From Clostridia bacterium (GTDB lineage Bacteria; Bacillota; Clostridia; Christensenellales; Borkfalkiaceae), in contig JAFQVL010000020.1 of the NCBI GenBank assembly GCA_017408045.1, positions 1 to 37,991 of the forward strand: a stretch of DNA of 37,991 nucleotides, in the 5' to 3' direction. The notes beneath the pieces are model-generated. The model ran no database searches. It was not told the DNA's origin and saw only the letters and a list, made by a program, of their open reading frames with translations. Positions 14,935 to 22,516 of the stretch are shown in pieces; the first letter of the stretch is position 1, and each line of letters begins with the position of its first letter. A program made the translations under genes and the position numbers.

Positions 14935-15693
14935 ATGAGTTTAAAAGAAATGATAAAGCGAGAAAAGGCGGAAATGAACCCGATTCGCTTTCGCTTAAAT
15001 TATTACGTCTGCACGACGTTTTTTGCAGGCATTCTTCTTTGCTTGATTTCGATCGCCATCGTAGCCGAGCTTGTAAAGCCAGAATGGCTTTGCTTAATCC
15101 CTGCGGGGGTTGCGCTTGCGCTGTTAATCGCCTTGCTTGTAATCAGCGCGGTGGTTGTCAAAAAAGAAGAGGAAACCGAGCTAAAACGCTGGGCATATCT
15201 GTTTAAAGGCGACCTTGTATTCGAGGGGGAAACGCTGGAAACAGACGATCCTGAAACGGGGATTAAATATCTGCTTTCGCAAAAAGGAATGAAGATCATT
15301 TTACCAAAAGATGAGGAGCAGGTATTTGACGAGGTCAAAGAAAACGAATTTTTTATGCCTTGGTCGGACGCCGAGCTGGTGGTCGCCAGCGACAACTTTG
15401 CACGCCGTGTGCGGCTGGCGTTTGCAGTAGTGGACGTATCGGGGCTTTGTGTAGACGGTGAATACGTACCGACGGATAGCGAGGTGCACTTTTTGCCGTT
15501 GGAAGAAGAGTTAATCGCTTTTTTCCGCAAATACGGCTTGGAAGAAAAGCTGTCGGTGGAGTGGCGGTACATACAGCGTCAGCCGCTGGATGCCTTTCGG
15601 CAGATCTTAGCACGGGGGTATATCCGCACGATGATCGACGAAAACGGCAAGCGTATAAAACGTGAAAACGCAGAGCATCTGTTTGAAAAATAA
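14935..15693 (+). CDS. Two-helix membrane protein of unknown function
   Basis: 252 residues. A basic cytoplasmic N-terminus (MSLKEMIKREKAEMNPIRFR) precedes two adjacent membrane helices (about 26-45 FFAGILLCLISIAIVAEL and 51-74 LIPAGVALALLIALLVISAVVV). A soluble C-terminal domain of about 175 residues follows, rich in acidic residues and beta strands. The pattern of two helices then a strand-rich domain is loosely like YcxB-type proteins, but no signature could be confirmed. It starts 3 bases after the radical SAM stop and ends 9 bases before rsmA, so it is part of the operon in the place where other Firmicutes carry rnmV (RNase M5). It shows no Toprim motif, so it is not M5. Confidence 0.75.
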   Translation: MSLKEMIKREKAEMNPIRFRLNYYVCTTFFAGILLCLISIAIVAELVKPEWLCLIPAGVALALLIALLVISAVVVKKEEETELKRWAYLFKGDLVFEGETLETDDPETGIKYLLSQKGMKIILPKDEEQVFDEVKENEFFMPWSDAELVVASDNFARRVRLAFAVVDVSGLCVDGEYVPTDSEVHFLPLEEELIAFFRKYGLEEKLSVEWRYIQRQPLDAFRQILARGYIRTMIDENGKRIKRENAEHLFEK

Positions 15694-15702
15694 AGGGGCG
15701 TT

Positions 15703-16539
15703 ATGCAGGATTTAAAGAGTATTTTAACCCGACACGGCTTTCATTTTAAAAAGCAGTTCGGGCAAAATTTCATCTCGGATACCAACCTTTTGGAGAGTAT
15801 CGTCGCGGCAAGCGGCATTGACGAAAACACGACGGTGGTGGAAATCGGTTGCGGCGCAGGCACGCTGACGAGGGCGCTTGCAGAAAAGGCGAAGAAAGTG
15901 TATGCCTACGACGTGGATACGGCTTTGCAGCCTGTCTTGGCGGAAACGCTGGCAGGGCTTGACAACGTCGAGGTTATTTTTCGCGATTTTACGAAGGTAA
16001 ACCTGCCGCAGTTAGACGAGGAAATCGGCGAGTTTACCGTCGTGGCAAACTTGCCTTACTATATCACGACCCCCTTAATCACCAAACTGTTAGAAGAAAG
16101 CGAAAAAGTACAGGGCATTTCCGTTATGGTACAAGAGGAAGTGGCGGAACGCTTTTGCGCCAAGGAGAACACGGCAGAGTACGGCTCTATCACGGCGGCG
16201 ATTGCCTTGAAAGGCGAGGCGAAGATTGTCAAGAGGGTTTCCAGAAACCTGTTCTATCCTCGTCCCAACGTCGATTCCGCGGTGGTAAAAATCACGTTTG
16301 ATAGGGGCAGGGTCGCGGTGAAGAGCGAAAAAGCTTACCGCTTGGCGGTAAAATGCGCTTTCTTGAATAGACGAAAAACCTTGGAAAACAACCTCGTCAA
16401 CTTCTTCAAATTGACGAGAGAACAGGCAAAGCAAGTGCTTTCAACGGCAGGGATTGACGAAAAAGCAAGAGGGGAAACGTTATCCCCCCAAAGGCTTGCC
16501 GTCCTTGCAGACGCTCTGTTAGATGCGGGAATATTATAA
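15703..16539 (+). CDS. rsmA: 16S rRNA dimethyladenosine transferase
   Basis: RsmA/KsgA; dimethylates A1518 and A1519 in helix 45 of 16S rRNA late in 30S assembly and gives kasugamycin sensitivity. 278 residues, normal. KQFGQNF at residues 17-23, SAM-binding EIGCGAGTLTRALA (48-60), acidic YDVD (69-72), catalytic NLPYY (116-120), followed by ITTPLI and the C-terminal FLNRRKTLENNL rRNA-binding segment. The SD GGGG precedes the ATG at 15703. Last gene of the metG cluster; a strong terminator follows. Confidence 0.97.
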   Translation: MQDLKSILTRHGFHFKKQFGQNFISDTNLLESIVAASGIDENTTVVEIGCGAGTLTRALAEKAKKVYAYDVDTALQPVLAETLAGLDNVEVIFRDFTKVNLPQLDEEIGEFTVVANLPYYITTPLITKLLEESEKVQGISVMVQEEVAERFCAKENTAEYGSITAAIALKGEAKIVKRVSRNLFYPRPNVDSAVVKITFDRGRVAVKSEKAYRLAVKCAFLNRRKTLENNLVNFFKLTREQAKQVLSTAGIDEKARGETLSPQRLAVLADALLDAGIL

Positions 16540-16554
16540 ACGCAAAACGATAGC

Positions 16555-16585
16555 AAAAAAGGCGACGGAAAACCGTCGCCTTTTT
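16555..16585. terminator. Bidirectional terminator after rsmA
   Basis: Perfect 8-bp stem GGCGACGG (16561-16568) / CCGTCGCC (16573-16580) with AAAA loop, A-run before and TTTTT after. Shared with the convergent PAP2 gene. Confidence 0.9.
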
Positions 16586-16597
16586 GTATTTCATTGA

Positions 16598-17128
16598 TTA
16601 AAACAACAACCCGACCGAGCCAAACGCAACGCCGATGAGTGCGCCCACCAAAACGTCAGAGGGATAATGCACGCCACGTAAAACACGCAGTACCGCTATG
16701 CCTGCCGCTACCGCCAAAAGAACGATACCGCAAGCCAAGCACTCTGGCAAAATCACCATTGAAATCACGAACGCAGAGCCAACGTGCCGCGAGGGCATCG
16801 AATTGCCTCTGCCACGCTTGGAAACGAGCGGTTCGATACCTGCCCCTTCCGTTTCGTACGGTCTGGGGCGTTTGATTAGCCACCGCAACGCCGTAATACA
16901 TGCAAAGCACAGCGCAGGCAAGCCAACCTTATTCAAGACGAGCAGCCAAGGGAAAGGGGAAAGTGCGTTCGGCTGCAAAAAAGTCAAGCCTAAAAAGACG
17001 GCGTATGCCGCCACGTACCCCCACGCCAAAACCTTGTCGAGAATTTCGACGGCTTTCACGGCGGCGGGGTGGGCTTTGATCCCTTTCGTTGCTTTTTCGT
17101 AAAACTGTTTGTAAGATTCGTAATGCAT
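16598..17128 (-). CDS. PAP2-family membrane phosphatase
   Basis: 176-residue integral membrane phosphatase, probably acting on an undecaprenyl or phosphatidyl phosphate at the outer face. The tripartite PAP2 signature is present: KRPRP (residues 86-90), PSRHVGSAF (112-120, His115) and RVLRGVHYPSDV (148-159, His154). About five helices. The N-terminus (MHYESYKQFYEKATKGIKAHPAAV) is cytoplasmic and basic. It lies just past the terminator of the EF-G-like gene on the same strand; no separate promoter was found, so it may depend on read-through. SD weak. Substrate cannot be read from sequence. Confidence 0.9.
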   Translation of the reverse strand: MHYESYKQFYEKATKGIKAHPAAVKAVEILDKVLAWGYVAAYAVFLGLTFLQPNALSPFPWLLVLNKVGLPALCFACITALRWLIKRPRPYETEGAGIEPLVSKRGRGNSMPSRHVGSAFVISMVILPECLACGIVLLAVAAGIAVLRVLRGVHYPSDVLVGALIGVAFGSVGLLF

Positions 17129-17135
17129 GGCTCGT

Positions 17136-17177
17136 AAAAAGCAAGACCGCCGTCAGGGGGGACGGAAACGGTCTTGC
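17136..17177 (-). terminator. Terminator of the EF-G-like gene
   Basis: On the minus strand a long stem GCAAGACCG...CGGTCTTGC (17141-17177) with an inner CCGTC/GACGG, followed by five Ts. A second hairpin GGCGGCAA / TTGCCGCC (17185-17206) lies just before it. The start codon of the PAP2 gene is 8 bases past the T-run. Confidence 0.8.
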
Positions 17178-17233
17178 GGGGTAGGGCGGCAACTCGCGTT
17201 GCCGCCGATAAGTCGCGTTTGGTTCGTAAACGG

Positions 17234-19294
17234 TTAAGCGTTATTCGCCGCTTTTGCCGCCGCAATCACTTTTTCTGCAATCATAGGCGGCACTTCTTCG
17301 TAAGCAAGGAAATCGGAAACGAACTTACCGCTGCCACGGGTAAGAGAGCGCAATTCCATCGTGTACGTCTTGATTTCTGCCATAGGAACTTCGGCGGTGA
17401 TAACCGACTTATCTTCCTCGGTGTCCGTACCCATAATTCTGCCGCGGCGTTTGTTGATGTCGCCCATAACGTCGCCAAGGTAATCGCTGGGAACGACGAT
17501 CTTCAAACGGTAGATGGGTTCGAGCAGAACGGGTTTTGCCTTGGGCATACCGTCCTTGAAAGCGAGCGCCGCCGCCATCTTAAACGAAAGTTCGTTGGAG
17601 TCTACGTCGTGATAACTGCCATCATACAATACGGCTTTCACGCCGATTACGGGGCAACCTGCCAAAGGCCCGTTCGCCATACATTCGCGAAGTCCTTTTT
17701 CCACCGCAGGGAAGTAGTTCTTCGGTACAGCGCCGCCAACGACTTCTTCTGCGAACTCAAATTCTTCTTCGCTCGGTTCAAAACGGATTTTACAATGCCC
17801 GTACTGACCGTGGCCGCCCGATTGTTTCTTATGTTTACCCTCAGCGTCCGCTTTGCCGCGGATCGTTTCCTTGTAGGCAATCTTCGGTTCGGAGAGCTTA
17901 ATCTCTACGCCATAGCGAGCCTTTACCTTCTTTGCCAGCGTTTCCAGCTGCATATCGCCCTGACCGCCGAGCAGCAATTCGCCCGTGGAAGCGTTCTTTT
18001 CAATACAGAAGGTCAAATCCTCTTCGCCGAGTTTCGCAAGCCCTGCAAACACCTTATCTTCTTCGCCCTTCTTTTCCGAGGTGCAAGCCATATAGAGGGT
18101 AGGCTTAGGCATCGGGATAGCAGGGAAGCGTACCTTTGCGTTCACGTCGCAGAGGGTGTCGCCTGTCGAGGTGTTGTTGAGCTTATTGACAGCGCCGATA
18201 TCGCCTGCATCCAACTGGTCAACGGGTTCCATCTTCTTGCCCTTCAAAAGGTAGACTTGACCGATACGTTCTTCCTGTTGGGTGTTTGCGTTCCATACGG
18301 TAGAGCCGCTCTTCAACACGCCACGGAAACTCTTTAAGTAAGAAAGCTTGCCGGAGAAGGGGTCGATCACCGTCTTGAATACCTGCGCCGCAAACGGAGC
18401 GTCTGCCGTGGTTTCAATGGAAATAACGTCGTCGTTTACAAGGTCGTCTGCAAACATGTTTGCGCGTTCGCCTGCGGTAGGCATATAAGTAACGATTTCG
18501 TTCAAAAGGTTGATAACGCCGCGGTTGGTGAGCGCCGAGCCTGCCATAACGGGAATGGTATTACACGTCTTGATACCGATACGGATACCGCGAATGGTGT
18601 CCTCTTTGGAAAGATAACTTTCTTCAAAGTATTTATCCAAAAGGCTCTCGTCGTTTTCCGCGCCCGTTTCCATGAGGCTGTACTGCATTTCTTCCACTTG
18701 GGCTTTCATGTCCTCGGGAATAGCGATTTCCTGAGGGCCGCCTTCCTTGAAGAGGTACGCACGCTCTTGCAGAGCGTTGATAACGCCTTGCATCTTGCCG
18801 TTTTCCATAATGGGAATTTGGATGGGAGCCATCTTACCTGCGTATTTTTCTTTGAGCGCAGCAACCGTGCCGAAGTAATCGGCGTTTTCCTTATCCATAC
18901 CGTTAATGAAAATAATCAACGGTTTTCTCAGTTTCAAGCAATATTCAACGACGTTCTGCGCGCCGATGGGAACGGAGCCGTTTGCGCCGATCACGAGCAG
19001 AGCGCCGCCTGCCGCGCGCAAGCCCTCGTTTCTTTCGCCCTCAAAGTCGTAATAACCGGGCAGGTCAATCAAGTTGATTTTCGTATCCTTCCAAACAAGG
19101 TGCGAACAGGATGCGTAAATCGACATCTGTTTTGCTTTTTCAAGGTCGTCGTAGTCAGATACGGTCGAGCCGTCTACCACTTTGCCCATACGGTCAATCG
19201 CGCCGCCGTTAAAGAGCATTGCCTCACAAAGGGTAGTTTTCCCTTCGCCGCTGTGTCCGATGATAGCAATGTTCTTGATGATTTTAGTGCTCAT
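17234..19294 (-). CDS. EF-G-like translational GTPase paralogue
   Basis: 686 residues, five-domain EF-G architecture. G1 GHSGEGKT (13-20), G3 DLPGYYDF (77-84), G4 NGMD (131-134). Domain IV retains GGHGQYG and GAVPKNYFPAVEKGLRE, and domain V ends RRGRIMGTD...LRSLTRGSGKFVSDFLAYEEVP. It belongs to the EF-G-like group distinct from housekeeping FusA. The invariant catalytic His of DTPGH is Tyr81, and the usual NKxD Lys is Gly132, so GTP binding or hydrolysis is likely altered. The ATG at 19294 follows AGGGGG; an upstream in-frame ATG lacks an SD. Role may be ribosome rescue or stress-phase translation; not established. Confidence 0.9.
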   Translation of the reverse strand: MSTKIIKNIAIIGHSGEGKTTLCEAMLFNGGAIDRMGKVVDGSTVSDYDDLEKAKQMSIYASCSHLVWKDTKINLIDLPGYYDFEGERNEGLRAAGGALLVIGANGSVPIGAQNVVEYCLKLRKPLIIFINGMDKENADYFGTVAALKEKYAGKMAPIQIPIMENGKMQGVINALQERAYLFKEGGPQEIAIPEDMKAQVEEMQYSLMETGAENDESLLDKYFEESYLSKEDTIRGIRIGIKTCNTIPVMAGSALTNRGVINLLNEIVTYMPTAGERANMFADDLVNDDVISIETTADAPFAAQVFKTVIDPFSGKLSYLKSFRGVLKSGSTVWNANTQQEERIGQVYLLKGKKMEPVDQLDAGDIGAVNKLNNTSTGDTLCDVNAKVRFPAIPMPKPTLYMACTSEKKGEEDKVFAGLAKLGEEDLTFCIEKNASTGELLLGGQGDMQLETLAKKVKARYGVEIKLSEPKIAYKETIRGKADAEGKHKKQSGGHGQYGHCKIRFEPSEEEFEFAEEVVGGAVPKNYFPAVEKGLRECMANGPLAGCPVIGVKAVLYDGSYHDVDSNELSFKMAAALAFKDGMPKAKPVLLEPIYRLKIVVPSDYLGDVMGDINKRRGRIMGTDTEEDKSVITAEVPMAEIKTYTMELRSLTRGSGKFVSDFLAYEEVPPMIAEKVIAAAKAANNA

Positions 19295-19368
19295 AATAGT
19301 TGTCCCCCTGAGTCGTTCGATTTCTGTCATCACCGATTGTACTTAGTCAAAAGACGATAACTAAACTC

Positions 19369-19397
19369 ATTATATACGATTTTATCTAAGATTTCAA
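19369..19397 (-). promoter_or_regulatory. Promoter of the EF-G-like gene
   Basis: On the minus strand TTGAAA (19392-19397), 17-bp spacer, TATAAT (19369-19374). Confidence 0.75.
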
Positions 19398-19527
19398 GGG
19401 GGTTTTGGAAATTTTTTTCAAGTTTTTTAATTCGCAGGGCTTAAATAAGGTCTAAGAAATAAAATATAGAAAAATAAATAAACGCTGTCAATTCAATTTT
19501 AAATTATTAAAAATATAAAAATTTCGC

Positions 19528-19556
19528 TTGCTATTATTCGCGATTTAGAATATAAT
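19528..19556 (+). promoter_or_regulatory. Promoter of the DpnI module
   Basis: TTGCTA (19528-19533), 17-bp spacer, TATAAT (19551-19556). The SD TTGGAGA and the ATG at 19585 follow. Confidence 0.75.
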
Positions 19557-19584
19557 AGTATTACAAAAAAATTGGAGAAAAAAT

Positions 19585-19782
19585 ATGTTAAGTTTTATTT
19601 CCGCAAAGGAAGCGGCTGAAAAGTGGGAAATTTCCCAACGGCGCGTTGCGATTTTATGTTCTGAAAATCGTATTGACGGGGCTATGATGGTAGGTAATAT
19701 GTGGATTATACCAAGCAACGCCGAAAAGCCTATTGATAAAAGAACAACTCGCCACAAGAAAGGAAATAATAATGAATCTTAA
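19585..19782 (+). CDS. Small MerR/excisionase-like helix-turn-helix protein
   Basis: 65 residues. FISAKEAAEKWEISQRRVAILCSENRIDGAMMVGNMWIIPSNAEKPIDKR is the common Firmicutes 'SAKEAAEKWGIS.RRV..LC..GRI.GA...G..W.IP..A.KP' DNA-binding fold, a winged helix like those of excisionases and MerR. The tail is basic (TTRHKKGNNNES). It overlaps the start of the restriction gene by 11 bases, so the two are co-translated. Likely a regulator or DNA-recognition accessory of the restriction module, by position only. Confidence 0.85.
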   Translation: MLSFISAKEAAEKWEISQRRVAILCSENRIDGAMMVGNMWIIPSNAEKPIDKRTTRHKKGNNNES

Positions 19783-20542
19783 TTTTGGAAAAATAGAAAT
19801 ATCTAAATATCATAGTTCAAGCCAAATCGCTCGAGTAAAAACAGAGTCGTGGGTGGCAAATAATATGTATTGTCCGCGTTGCGGAAATTTGCATATAAAT
19901 CATTTTGAAAACAATCGTCCTGTTGCAGATTTTTATTGTCCCAACTGTAAAAATGAATTTGAATTAAAAAGCAAAACAGGTTCGCTGGATAAAAAAATAA
20001 ATGATGGCGCATATACAACAATGATTGAGAGAATTACAAGCAATCAAAATCCAGATTTCTTTTTTATGAATTATTCAAAAGAAACTCAATGCGTTAAAGA
20101 TTTTATACTTATACCGAAACATTTTTTTGTTCCCGATATTATTGAAAAACGTAAACCATTAGCGGAAACCGCGCGCCGCGCCGGGTGGATTGGATGTAAT
20201 ATTTTAATAAGTAAAATACCTGAACAAGGGCGAGTTCATATTATTCAAAACGGAAAAATTAATGATATGCAATCTGTCTTGCAAAAGGTGAATAAGGGAA
20301 AACTTTTAGAAGTTGGGGATTTGAAATCTCGTGGATGGCTGATGGATATTTTGAATTGCATAAATAATATCCCCACCGAAATTTTTTCTTTGACAACGAT
20401 GTATGCGTTTACCGATTATTTATCAAGTAAGCACCCACAAAATAATAATGTGCAAGCTAAAATACGACAACAGTTGCAACTTCTGCGAGATTTAGGATTT
20501 ATCGAATTTTTAGGGAAAGGACAATATCAAAAATTACAATGA
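19772..20542 (+). CDS. dpnC: DpnI-type methyl-directed restriction endonuclease
   Basis: 256 residues, next to the 254 of pneumococcal DpnI, which cuts GATC only when the adenine is N6-methylated. Shared blocks: NHFENNRPVADFYC, FELKSK, INDGAY, RKPLAETARRAGWIGCNI, SRGW..ILNCI and the C-terminal winged helix IRQQLQLLRDLGFIEF. PD-(D/E)xK residues Asp53, Glu64 and Lys66 and zinc ligands Cys34, Cys37, Cys56 and Cys59 fall at the same numbers I recall for DpnI. Start chosen at 19772 with SD AAAGGAAA. No methylase gene is present, as expected for an enzyme that attacks methylated DNA; the host genome should lack Dam methylation. Strongly AT-rich codons. Confidence 0.96.
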   Translation: MNLNFGKIEISKYHSSSQIARVKTESWVANNMYCPRCGNLHINHFENNRPVADFYCPNCKNEFELKSKTGSLDKKINDGAYTTMIERITSNQNPDFFFMNYSKETQCVKDFILIPKHFFVPDIIEKRKPLAETARRAGWIGCNILISKIPEQGRVHIIQNGKINDMQSVLQKVNKGKLLEVGDLKSRGWLMDILNCINNIPTEIFSLTTMYAFTDYLSSKHPQNNNVQAKIRQQLQLLRDLGFIEFLGKGQYQKLQ

Positions 20543-20739
20543 AAGAATTTATTTTTTATACCTTTGAAGGATACACTGAAAGTCCAACAGGAAAAGTGCT
20601 TGAAAATTTACAAATTTTAGGTTTTGAAAAAGGCAAAAATGAAAATGAAGCTTTTACAGCTTTAATCAACAATAATCAATGGATTATAAAAAGCGGGTTT
20701 AATAAAGATAAAATTATAAGCAAGCAATTAGCAATTTAA
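20539..20739 (+). CDS. Small protein in the dpnD position
   Basis: 66 residues: MKEFIFYTFEGYTESPTGKV, then LENLQILGFEKGKNENEAFTALI, then NNNQWIIKSGF. The start codon overlaps the dpnC stop (ATGA), so it is translationally coupled. In the pneumococcal DpnI cassette a small gene, dpnD, follows dpnC; this occupies the same place. The pattern of a beta strand, a 'GFEKGKNENEAF' helix and another strand suits a small alpha/beta protein. Whether it is a true DpnD homologue needs a profile search. Function unknown in either case. After it, 20740-20834 holds only a 28-codon open stretch (MRKNVILNGIPRR...) without SD. Confidence 0.75.
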   Translation: MKEFIFYTFEGYTESPTGKVLENLQILGFEKGKNENEAFTALINNNQWIIKSGFNKDKIISKQLAI

Positions 20740-20834
20740 ATGCGGAAAAATGTAATTTTGAATGGGATTCCCCGTCGCAAATTAGATTTAGCACACGAAT
20801 ATTTATTTGTATTTAAAAAAATATAGGTAGGAAT

Positions 20835-21977
20835 ATGGAATACGTATATTTAGACAACGCGGCGACGACGCCGTTGGATACGGAAGTGGTGGAGAAAATG
20901 CTCCCCTTTTTGACCGACCGATTCGGCAACGCCGACTCTCCGCACGCCCTTGGCAGAAAAGCGATGACGGCGGTGGACAACGCCCGCGATACGGTGGCGG
21001 CTTGCTTAGGGGCAAAGCCGAGTGAAATCTATTTCACCTCTGGTGGCACGGAAGCGGACAACTGGGCAATCCTTGGCGGCGCAAGGGCGAAGAAAAAGGA
21101 AGGGCGCAACCACGTGTTGGTGTCTGTTATCGAACATCACGCCGCGCTATATGCGGCGAAAACCCTGCGTGAAGAGGGGTTTGATGTCGAATATATCCCC
21201 GTAAACGAGGGGGGCAGGGTTGAGGTGAGCGACGTAATCGCTCGGTTAAAGCCGACCACGGCGCTGGTGTGTATCATGCGCGTCAACAACGAAACGGGGG
21301 TGGTGCAGCCGATAGAGAAGATTGCCCCTCACGTGCAAAAAAGCGGCGCTTTGTTCTTCGTGGACGGAGTGCAGGCTGCTCCGCACGAACGGATCAACGT
21401 GCGGGAAATGGGGGTGGATATGCTCTCCGTGTCCTCGCATAAATTCCACGGACCGAAGGGCTGTGGAGCGCTGTATATCCGCAGCGGCGTGAAAGTGGAA
21501 AAACTGGTGGGCGGCGGCGAGCAGGAAAGAGGCTTGCGCGGTGGCACGCTGAACGTCCCTGCTATCGTAGGATTTGCGGCGGCGCTAAACAAGACGGAGC
21601 GCCTACGTGAAGAAACGCAGCGGCATATACAAAGATTGCAAGACCTCTTCTTACAAGGGATTGCCGAGCTGGACGGCGTTTTTATAAACGGCGAAAAGGA
21701 AGAACGGACGGCGGCGGTGCTTTCTCTGCGTGTTGCAGGGGTGGACAACGCCACTTTGCTATACAAAGCGGATTTAGAAGGGCTGTGTATTGCGGCAGGC
21801 AGCGCTTGCGCATCAGCATCGGTAAAGCCTAGCCACGTGCTTTTGGCAATGGGAATGAGCGAGCAGGCGGCGCGCGAAACGGTGCGCGTGAGTTTTGGTA
21901 GGCAAAATACCGAGGAAGAGGTGGTTTTGGCGGCGAAAATTTTTGTAAAAACGGTGAAAAGTTTACGAAAAGATTAA
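20835..21977 (+). CDS. nifS: Cysteine desulfurase, NifS/IscS class I
   Basis: PLP enzyme that takes sulfur from cysteine for Fe-S cluster or tRNA thiolation; 380 residues. YLDNAATTP at the N-terminus, TSGGTEADN (68-76), PLP contact HH (101-102), FFVDGVQAAPH, the Schiff-base Lys203 in SVSSHKFHGPKG and the catalytic Cys325 in AAGSACASASVKPSH, a class I loop. No iscU or thiI partner is adjacent, but a ferredoxin gene follows. SD AGGTAGGA. Transcript start not obvious: the upstream 95 bases belong to the AT-rich island. Confidence 0.94.
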   Translation: MEYVYLDNAATTPLDTEVVEKMLPFLTDRFGNADSPHALGRKAMTAVDNARDTVAACLGAKPSEIYFTSGGTEADNWAILGGARAKKKEGRNHVLVSVIEHHAALYAAKTLREEGFDVEYIPVNEGGRVEVSDVIARLKPTTALVCIMRVNNETGVVQPIEKIAPHVQKSGALFFVDGVQAAPHERINVREMGVDMLSVSSHKFHGPKGCGALYIRSGVKVEKLVGGGEQERGLRGGTLNVPAIVGFAAALNKTERLREETQRHIQRLQDLFLQGIAELDGVFINGEKEERTAAVLSLRVAGVDNATLLYKADLEGLCIAAGSACASASVKPSHVLLAMGMSEQAARETVRVSFGRQNTEEEVVLAAKIFVKTVKSLRKD

Positions 21978-21996
21978 AAAATATTCGCCTGAAACC

Positions 21997-22025
21997 TTTA
22001 CTAATTGAAAAAAATGTGCTACAAT
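21997..22025 (+). promoter_or_regulatory. Ferredoxin promoter
   Basis: TTTACT (21997-22002), 17-bp spacer, TACAAT (22020-22025) with extended TGC. Confidence 0.65.
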
Positions 22026-22061
22026 AGTAGCAATCTAAAAGCAAATCGGAGGTAAAACACT

Positions 22062-22235
22062 ATGGCACACGTTATCAATAAAGAACTCTGCTTGGCTTGC
22101 GGCGCTTGCGCTGGTACTTGCCCCGTAGAAGCAATCGCGGCAGACGGCGACGTATTCGCAATTGACCCGAACGTATGCGTGGACTGTGGCGCTTGCGCAA
22201 GCGAATGTCCCGTAGAGGCAATTTCGGAAGAATAA
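22062..22235 (+). CDS. 2[4Fe-4S] ferredoxin, clostridial type
   Basis: 57-residue low-potential electron carrier. Two complete CxxCxxCxxxCP motifs: CLACGACAGTCP and CVDCGACASECP, separated by VEAIAADGDVFAIDPNV. It is acidic (ends AISEE) and matches the length of clostridial 2[4Fe-4S] ferredoxins. The ATG at 22062 has a strong SD (GGAGGT). It has its own promoter and terminator, so it is expressed independently of the desulfurase upstream, although cluster supply by that enzyme is a sensible link. Likely partners are ferredoxin-dependent oxidoreductases or hydrogenase elsewhere. Confidence 0.97.
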   Translation: MAHVINKELCLACGACAGTCPVEAIAADGDVFAIDPNVCVDCGACASECPVEAISEE

Positions 22236-22251
22236 GTTTTAAAAAGCAGAA

Positions 22252-22282
22252 AAAAGGCTGACGGTAAAACCGTCAGCCTTTC
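22252..22282. terminator. Ferredoxin terminator
   Basis: Stem AAAGGCTGACGG / CCGTCAGCCTTT with TAAAA loop. The A-run on the left lets it also end the convergent 54-aa gene, whose stop is 4 bases away. Confidence 0.85.
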
Positions 22283-22285
22283 TCT

Positions 22286-22450
22286 TTACGCAGCCGAGCG
22301 CAAAGGGAGACGCTTTTTAATGGCATCCGCTAATTTCTTCTCCAAAATGGTCAAGCCGCGAACCATGCGCTTGAACAAGTTGCGAAAAAACCCCATCAGG
22401 AACACCCCAAATCCCACCTTTACCTCTTCGATAAAAGCTTCGTTTTTCAT
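22286..22450 (-). CDS. 54-residue basic amphipathic small protein
   Basis: A short reading frame: MKNEAFIEEVKVGFGVFLMG, then FFRNLFKRMVRGLTILEKKL, then ADAIKKRLPLRSAA. It is supported by a near-ideal SD (TAAGGAGAAC) 6 bases before the ATG, by its own promoter, and by a terminator at its stop. The middle alternates hydrophobic and Arg/Lys residues, so it should form a membrane-associated amphipathic helix. It is not a recognised family. It could be a small regulatory membrane peptide or a type I toxin-like peptide; no antitoxin RNA was identified. Confidence 0.7.
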   Translation of the reverse strand: MKNEAFIEEVKVGFGVFLMGFFRNLFKRMVRGLTILEKKLADAIKKRLPLRSAA

Positions 22451-22474
22451 AAAAGTTCTCCTTATTTTGGTTTC

Positions 22475-22490
22475 GGCGGCGCCCGTTCGG
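22475..22490. other. GC-rich hairpin in the 54-aa gene's leader
   Basis: GCGCCC / GGGCGC inverted repeat around GTTC in the 5' leader between the minus-strand promoter and the SD. It may affect translation or mRNA stability; coordinates accurate to a few bases. Confidence 0.45.
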
Positions 22491-22516
22491 GCGCTTTTAG
22501 CGTTGGGAACAGCGTT

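Larger units (their letters stand above)
19400..20834 (+). other. AT-rich island carrying a DpnI module
   Basis: Base composition changes from the moderate-GC background to strongly AT-rich across this stretch and returns at the desulfurase gene. Three overlapping genes and one promoter are inside. No transposase, integrase or flanking repeat was seen. The non-coding 19400-19527 part shows only A/T-rich sequence. The composition and gene content suggest acquisition by transfer. Confidence 0.65.

Noticed and set aside
17174..18337. 387-codon plus-strand frame opposite the EF-G-like gene
   Set aside because: Antisense shadow; rich in Phe/His/Arg with no domain, while the minus strand is a clear EF-G.
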